From: Pilatotrama ljubarskyi
Taxonomy: Eukaryota > Basidiomycota > Agaricomycetes > Polyporales > Polyporaceae
Direction: 5' to 3'
DNA length: 64,000 nt
NCBI GenBank assembly: GCA_022385805.1
Contig: MU277719.1
Coordinates: 124,001-188,000, forward strand
The notes below the pieces were generated by a model that did no database searches, was not told where the DNA came from, and saw only the letters and a list, made by a program, of their open reading frames with translations. A program made the position numbers and the translations under genes. Shown here piece after piece: positions 59,898 through 64,000 of this stretch; the first letter of the stretch is position 1, and each line of letters opens with the position of its first letter.

Positions 59898-61893
59898 ATG
59901 TCTGCTACTACGAGCGTCACTCTGAATTTCTACGAGATCTTAGGGATCAAGAAGGATGCTACCCCGGAAGAAGGTAAGTGGTATACCCTTCAGCTAGCTC
60001 CTACGTACCCGCTTACAGCGTCGAAGTGAGGAAAGCGTATCGCAGGCGAGCCCTGCAGACACACCCGGATAGACTTCCGCAGGACGTCAGCCCCGCAGAT
60101 AAGAAAGCTGCCGAAGAACAGTTTAGACTGGTCAATAATGCGTACGAGGTACTGAACAACGAGGAGAGTCGCAAGGTGCGCATCACCATGGGCTGCTTGC
60201 TACAACCTATGCAGTGTAGCTCACCCATGTCTGCAAGCTCTACGACAAGCACGGCGTGTGGCCACCTCCCGAAGAGCGTCCAAACTACGGCCGCACCTCC
60301 AGTCGAGAAGCGCACATGTCAGACCCCTACTCCAACGACCCCTTCTTTAACACGCCTTTCGGCTTCGGCTCCGGCTCTCGCTCGCGCGGAGGCCCCTTCG
60401 GCTTTACCGACCCATTCGAGCTCTTCAACTCGCTCTTCGGCGACCTCCACAGCGCGTTCGAGAATGACCCTTTCTTCGCTGGCACCTCCTTCTCTCGCAG
60501 CCCCTTCGACGACCCCTTTTTCCGCTCGCCGTTTGATAACGATCCGTTCTTCCGTTCGACCCCATTTGGCGGGCCGATGTTTGGCGGGTCGCTGTTCGGC
60601 GGCCGCTCGCCCTTCGGTGCACTCATGGGTGGCCCGATGTTCCCACAGATCGAGGGCGGCTCGAGCAGGATGTATAGCTCGAGAACCGAGGCAGTTGGGC
60701 GGAACGGCCAGTGGGTCTCGCGCAGCCAGATGACGCGCACCGTCAATGGCCGGACGGAGGTAATCACCAAGTGCATAGATGCAGACGTGAGTGTTATTGT
60801 GTTCCTGGCATCAGTGGAGATATATACTGACCGCCACTAATATCGGTAGGGCAATGAGCACGTCACCTACTCATCCCCCGACGGCGAGCGGTACACGGTC
60901 AATGGCATAGAGCAGCCCGCCCATGCAAACCGTCCGATCGAAGGCCCGCGGCGCTCAGAGACTGCACCTCCACCACGCCAGGCTCCCCAGGCGATCGCGG
61001 ACGCGCCCGCTCAACCTGCGAGCTACTACGTCCCGCAACAGCAGCAGCAGCAGCAGTCATACAGCATCCCCATCTCTAGTACGTCTACTCCCCTTCACTC
61101 TGCGTACGCATCTCCTTGCTGACAGATGCGACAGCAGGACCACATCACCAAGCCCACCCCCAAGGCCCTCCCGCAAACGCGTACGTCGACCGCGCGCACT
61201 CCCGTGCGTCGCGGCACAGTTCTCACCGCGACGAGGACCCCCGTAGTAGCAGGCGGAGCTACACCTCGCGTAAGTCCTCCGCCTCCTCGCGCCCGCCCGC
61301 TGACAATCGTCACGGTGGGCCCGGGCACGCCCGTACTGACTCTGCCGCTCCCGCTTCCGCTTCGCCGCCGCGCCGCACGCCCTCTGCTGTCACGCACTCT
61401 AATACAGCTCCCGCAGCGTCCCCCGCAGAGCGCATGTACGGCGGACATGACCCTTCGGCTGCAGCGGAGACAGCGAGCAACTACAGTTACGCGCCCAATG
61501 GGAGCGGGAGCGCGTACGTGTCGCGGGACCCGAGGCGGGATAGCGTGCACAGCGGGCACAGTCACCACAGCGCGGGGAAGACGTCGCACCACGGGCATGG
61601 GTACCGCTTGTCGCGGCACGACAGTCGGGACCACCGTGAGCGCGAGAGGTCGGTTCCGGTTGGTGGCCAGGAGCAGACGCACGGCGCGGGACACTCACAT
61701 GCACAGCGCGGGTGGCGCGGATGGTGAGCGATATAGGTGCCGTTTGGCCATTCTCTGCGTGGCTGGTCAGAGCTAATCGTGTGTGGCTCGTATTCGCGAC
61801 AGGTTGAGCACCATCCTCCATCCGTTCAAGCATCATCACAAACACCACCACGACAACCACGAACCGAAAGCCATGCAAGTGCCCGTTCATTGA
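59898..61893 (+). CDS. DnaJ-domain chaperone (class B, DNAJB6-like layout)
   Basis: Hsp70 co-chaperone. J domain: NFYEILGIKKDATPEEVRKAYRRRALQTHPDRLPQDVSPADKKAAEEQFRLVNNAYEVLNNEESRK, with the HPD motif, then LYDKHGV. A Phe/Gly/Asp-rich middle (repeats like DPFF and FGGPMFGG) replaces the Gly/Phe region of other DnaJ proteins. TEVITKCIDADGNEHVTYSSPDGERYTVNGI follows, as in DNAJB6-type proteins. A (Gln)7 tract and a long Ser/His/Arg-rich tail end at RGWRGW. Splicing at 61723 adds a last exon, LSTILHPFKHHHKHHHDNH..., stop at 61891-61893. Without that splice the protein stops at 61727. Confidence 0.85.
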
Positions 61894-62161
61894 ATCTGTA
61901 GCGTGACCTCGGAAGTCGCCTCGGTTTGTGCTGCCGAATTTTATCAGCTATCCCCTGCACGTTTTCATCGCATGCCATCCTTCGTCTTAGCACCGTATAG
62001 TACACAAGTTCGCCTGGATCCCGCCGATCTGTATACCTATCTTTCCGCTTTCGCATCTCTTGTTCCAATGTAGATCGATATCCATATGCACGCACGCACT
62101 CCCGATCTCCCGTACGACCCGACTACACATCAGGTTTGCGCCCGACATTATCCAACGCAAA
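61894..62161. other. DnaJ 3' flank
   Basis: 268 bp of AT-rich 3' flank between the DnaJ stop codon and the hAT-like element. Nothing else recognised. Confidence 0.4.
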
Positions 62162-62733
62162 TAGGGCACGGTGAAATAGGTTCGGGGTCCTGATTGACCG
62201 CTGTAATTCACAGGCGCCAACGCGTGACCGCGAGAATGACCGGACAGGGGGTGTAAATGACCGTCAATTACGACTGGGCCGATTGACGGTGAATTCCGCA
62301 TAATTCAGGTGAATTGAGGTATTCGACAGCGACGCACATTCATTCTGACGGTTCGAGAGGCTCTTGTGCCATACATCCATATGTCCAGGCAGCAGCTATC
62401 ACTTTAAGACTGGCACAGTGCTCTCGGCGACTCGGAGCGCTGAGCGCTAAGCGCCTAGCTAGAGTGAGAGAGTGAGTTCGACGATGGATGGGAGAGTCGA
62501 GAGCAGCACCGTAGTGTCTCGTCATCATCAGCTCCCGAGAATGCACGTTTACCCTGCACAATCTCGAAGTACAATGCATTTTTGGGCTGCCACGGGCCCG
62601 TGTGTCGCAATCCTAATTCACCCTGATTCACCTTGTGTTTTGAGGGGCATCCTGATTCACACCTAATTTACCGTGAATGACATGGGTAAATTAGCCCGAA
62701 GCTAATTAGCTCGGCCAAAATCACCGTGCCCTA
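62162..62733. mobile_element. hAT-like MITE with 8-bp target-site duplication
   Basis: A 572-bp element with perfect 13-bp terminal inverted repeats TAGGGCACGGTGA (62162-62174) and TCACCGTGCCCTA (62721-62733). It is flanked by a perfect 8-bp direct repeat AACGCAAA (62154-62161 and 62734-62741). An 8-bp duplication with TAGGG ends is the hallmark of the hAT superfamily. Both arms carry subterminal copies of a GGTGAATTAGG-like motif: at 62170, 62288 and 62308 on one strand, and as the complement at 62612, 62622, 62651, 62662 and 62715. These are presumably transposase binding sites. A perfect palindrome CACGGGCCCGTG lies at about 62591-62602. There is no transposase ORF, so it is non-autonomous. 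Confidence 0.85.
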
Positions 62734-62741
62734 AACGCAAA

Positions 62742-63253
62742 CGCACCGTCTCATGGATGTACGTATATATAACTAGGTGTACAGTATACGGAAGCATAAC
62801 GTGCAATGCGACGATGCTCAGAGCAACGAGCGACGGAATTGTATGTATCCCCGTGACAGGAGAGAATGAGCGAGCGAGTGAACGAACGAAAGAAAATCCA
62901 GGCTACTACGACGTACAGCGACGGGAGAAGTAGATGCAAGAACGGAGGAACGACAGGGGCGTATTCGACGAGAGCGCGGGAGGCGGCGGCCGTTGGGGTG
63001 CTATTAGCAAGCCAGAATGGTTGTGGAAGGGAAACCCGATAACATTAGGGGATGAGGTGGTTGGGAACAATGCACGAGTGACGGAGGGGATGCAAGGTGG
63101 GAGGGCGAATGACCAGACGGTGATACGTTTGGTCGAACGAGAAGCGAATGAATGCAGGTCGTGAATGGTCGTGATAATATATCGAAGGCGTCAAAGAGTT
63201 GTCCAGATATATGCGAAGAATATACAGGCCGAGAAGGCAGCGGAGGACGATGC
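62742..63253. other. Intergenic region right of the MITE
   Basis: Purine-rich stretch (GAGCGAGCGAGTGAACGAACGAAAGAA at 62868-62894 is a loose tetranucleotide run) forming the 3' flank of the SH3 gene. ORFs here have no support. Confidence 0.4.
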
Positions 63254-64000
63254 TCAGACTACCGCCGCGGCTCGAGACTGGATGGGAGGAAATGCGGAGG
63301 ACATTGGCGAGACCTGCGCCTGCTGACTGGTGGCGAGGTCGTTAAGGCGAGGGTCTTGGTCAGTGGAGGAGATATTCAGCGCCGTGCTGGCGCTCGGTGT
63401 TGCGGGCGTGCCTGATGACGAGGGGACCTTGCCAATGAACCAAGACTATGGCAAGAAGTATTAAGATGCTGTGGGTATAGCAGAGTCAAGATACGTACCG
63501 GGACCCATCCGCGGTCTCCCGTCTCTTCTTTGACGGCCTGATCGAGACGTCATCAGTTACAGAGCATGAGCGATATGCAGAAGACAGAACTCACATATGA
63601 CCAATGATTGTACCTCTTGAAGACCCGCAAGGAGTCGTCCTTCTGCAGATCCAACTCTTCGTCGCCCTTCTTCTTGTAGTCCATCAACGCGATGCCCGGG
63701 AAGCTCGTCGACAGGATGCTCAGTGGCAAGATTGGCGTTGTGCCCGGAGGAGATGATGGCGGGGATGCGCTCATGCCGCCACGCGCGGTAGCCTCTGCGA
63801 TGGCTGCAGCGACAGGCACCTTCGTCTCTAGCAGACAACCAGCAGGTACCCAGCCCTGCCTTGCGGGATCCTGCTCCACCTGCCCGGTCCCGGCGGGATC
63901 GCGCTGGACGACCCACCATCCTCGCGCCCGTGAAACGATGATGAACGTATCGCCTCTACACGCGGAATGTTAGCGGCGGTCAACGGTAGCTATCGATGTA
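63254..64000 (-). CDS. Tandem SH3-domain protein, 5' part beyond window
   Basis: Only the C-terminal part is in the window. The first visible exon begins after acceptor CGTGTAG near 63962 with GDTFIIVSRARGWWVVQRDPAGTG and GWVPAGCLLE, the second half of an SH3 domain. A Ser/Pro linker follows. The second SH3 domain is FPGIALMDYKKKGDEELDLQKDDSLRVFKRYNHWSY, AVKEETGDRGWVP, SWFIGKV, over three exons joined by GT-AG introns. The conserved ALMDY, WSY and GWVP core is intact. The model ends about 45 residues later at TGA 63254-63256. It may be a polarity or signalling scaffold (Bem1-like arrangements have two N-terminal SH3 domains), but no PX or PB1 domain is seen here. Confidence 0.7.

Overview
This window is nuclear DNA of a filamentous basidiomycete, most likely an Agaricomycete wood-decay fungus (Polyporales-like; the order is an inference). 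The reasons are short introns of about 50-65 bp in nearly every gene, GT-AG ends with CTAAC-type branch sites, a GC-rich coding bias, a secreted GH7 cellobiohydrolase, a 7TM receptor-like family common in Agaricomycetes, and single-copy fungal genes such as PRP40, TIM44, RPF1, IPI3, ZPR1 and CYC3. I see no prokaryotic operon, CRISPR array, rRNA or tRNA gene.

Layout. 0-4.3 kb: an ABCC (MRP/YCF1-type) transporter on the minus strand, running off the left edge. 4.9-6.6 kb: a GH99/GH71-like glycosidase. 7.1-8.3 kb: a UCH-family deubiquitinase whose upstream flank is an 865-bp Tc1/mariner-like non-autonomous element. 9.5-13.1 kb: ZPR1 and a Nup35/Nup53 nucleoporin, divergent. 13.7-18.2 kb: two uncharacterised proteins, one with an expanded heptad coiled coil. 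18.7-26.3 kb: CYC3, TIM44, ETR1, a p24-family cargo receptor and RPF1. 26.7-28.2 kb: GH7 cellobiohydrolase, then 2.6 kb without a convincing gene. 30.9-37.1 kb: PRP40, mitochondrial uL21 and ATP synthase alpha. 37.5-38.7 kb: an orphan gene with a provisional model. 39.4-42.7 kb: a UPF0662/DUF2408 protein. 43.1-49.8 kb: tropomyosin, MsrB, a 7TM protein and CDK7/KIN28. 50.2-55.8 kb: a RanBP2-zinc-finger nucleoporin, a complex I 21-kDa subunit and IPI3. 58.0-61.9 kb: a BTB protein and a class B DnaJ protein. 62.16-62.73 kb: a complete hAT-like MITE with a perfect 8-bp target duplication. 63.25 kb to the right edge: a tandem-SH3 protein, partial.

The genes are mostly unrelated housekeeping functions. 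Mitochondrial functions are frequent (CYC3, TIM44, ETR1, MRPL21, ATP1, MsrB, the complex I subunit), and two divergent pairs of them share promoters of about 230 bp. The most notable observations are the two intact non-autonomous transposons, and a set of very small exons (8, 12, 13, 18 and 20 nt), two of them associated with GC-AG introns, which simple gene prediction would miss. I found no convincing new multi-gene system.
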